From Oscillospiraceae bacterium (lineage in GTDB: Bacteria > Bacillota > Clostridia > Oscillospirales > Acutalibacteraceae): 36,021 bases of DNA. Shown one piece after another: positions 35,188 to 36,021 of the stretch. The notes under the pieces were generated by a model. It searched no databases. It was given only the letters and a program-made list of their open reading frames with translations, and was not told the DNA's origin. Each line of letters starts with the position of its first letter. The stretch's first letter is position 1. The position numbers and the translations under genes are program-made. Location: the NCBI GenBank assembly GCA_022779945.1, contig JALEYA010000132.1, positions 1 to 36,021 of the forward strand, given 5' to 3'.

Positions 35188-36021
35188 ATGAACGAAATAT
35201 CAGAAAAATTTAAAAATACATTTTCCGTCACCGCCGAGCCGAAAGCCCGGAAAGAATGCCTTTTTATCCGGCATAACTGCCGCTTTTCCGTTTTGACTTC
35301 AAGGCTGTTACGGGTCGAATATGACAAGGACGGAATTTTCACCGACGAAATGACGCAGGCCGTGCTTTCAAGAAACTTTGAAGTTCCGGTCTTTCAGATC
35401 AGCGAAAACGGCTATGTTGTCACGGTTGCGACCACGCAGGCAGTCTTCCGTTATGACACGAAAAAACGAAAGATGATTTCCGTATCCGTCAAGGGCGGTG
35501 ATACCGCCACCAACTTCAAAAAAGACAATCTCAAGGGAACTTATCGAACACTCGACATGGTCAACGGTGCAACCAAGCTTGAGGACGGACTGATAAGCCG
35601 CAGCGGCGTCAGTGTCGTCGACGACTCCAAAACCGTCATCATCAATCCCGACGGGACGATAAAGGAAAGACGAAAGTGCCTTGACGAATACTATTTCGCC
35701 TACGGTCACGATTACCGTGCCTGCCTTCGCGACTTCTTCCGCCTTTCGGGAAGCGTTCCGCTCGTTCCGCGGTACTGTCTCGGCAACTGGTGGAGCCGCT
35801 ATAAAGCGTACACGCAGGACGAATATGTCAAGCTCATGAGCGACTTTATCGACCGGGAAATTCCGATCACCGTTGCCACAATCGACATGGACTGGCATTG
35901 GGTCGATGTGGAAAAGCGGTTCGGCTACAAGGCTGAGTTCAACCGCAAAAACCCGTTTGAGTTGTTCCAGGGTCAGGGCTGGACGGGTTACAGCTGGAAC
36001 ACCGAGCTTTTCCCAGACTAC
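35188..36021 (+). CDS. glycoside hydrolase family 31 protein, truncated at window end
   Basis: Open frame from ATG 35188 (SD ggaaaggg) to the window end; RYCLGNWWSRYKAYTQDEYVKLMSDFIDREIPITVATIDMDWHWV is a GH31 hallmark; missing from the ORF track because it has no stop in the window. Confidence 0.93.
   Translation, partial: MNEISEKFKNTFSVTAEPKARKECLFIRHNCRFSVLTSRLLRVEYDKDGIFTDEMTQAVLSRNFEVPVFQISENGYVVTVATTQAVFRYDTKKRKMISVSVKGGDTATNFKKDNLKGTYRTLDMVNGATKLEDGLISRSGVSVVDDSKTVIINPDGTIKERRKCLDEYYFAYGHDYRACLRDFFRLSGSVPLVPRYCLGNWWSRYKAYTQDEYVKLMSDFIDREIPITVATIDMDWHWVDVEKRFGYKAEFNRKNPFELFQGQGWTGYSWNTELFPDY

Noticed and set aside
35368-35898. 176-aa minus-strand ORF
   Set aside because: Antisense to the truncated GH31 gene, which has SD, start and family motifs.
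1-36021. CRISPR array, toxin-antitoxin or anti-phage system
   Set aside because: No regularly spaced direct repeats, cas-like proteins, or recognisable defence modules were seen.

Overview
The 36 kb window is mostly chromosomal and looks like a Bacillota/Clostridia genome (inference from gene content; taxon not verified). About 34 protein genes are supported: LysR regulator, cytidylate-kinase-like protein, SLOG/DUF2493, MBL hydrolase, YdcF-like protein, DUF523, cyclophilin lipoprotein, RlmI-like methyltransferase, DnaD/DnaC-like primosome pair, Wzm/Wzt-like exporter, Sfp-type PPTase, tandem PspC, FolD, Lgt, AEC transporter, citrate synthase, SpoIID-like protein, Crp/Fnr plus NMT1-type ABC operon, two GPH/MFS symporters, YifB/ComM, YhhN, TrkA/TrkH, and a GH31 gene cut by the window end. 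There is one tRNA-Thr(CGT). The main points for follow-up are: (i) a structured leader RNA with a strong promoter, a multi-helix domain and mutually exclusive antiterminator/terminator helices upstream of an AT-rich VanZ-type operon (about 9.66-9.88 kb, minus strand), a candidate unassigned riboswitch or attenuator; (ii) a zinc-ribbon/pseudokinase/TM/PASTA protein lacking the catalytic Lys, HRD Asp and DFG motif; (iii) a Crp/Fnr-ABC operon with a perfect TTGACA-N17-TATAAT promoter and a palindrome at the transcription start; (iv) a 162-bp MITE with 16-bp perfect TIRs and a TTTA duplication in the 5' leader of a polysaccharide exporter; (v) an unlisted 39-aa amphipathic peptide gene with its own terminator. 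No CRISPR array, rRNA, prophage or obvious defence island was seen.
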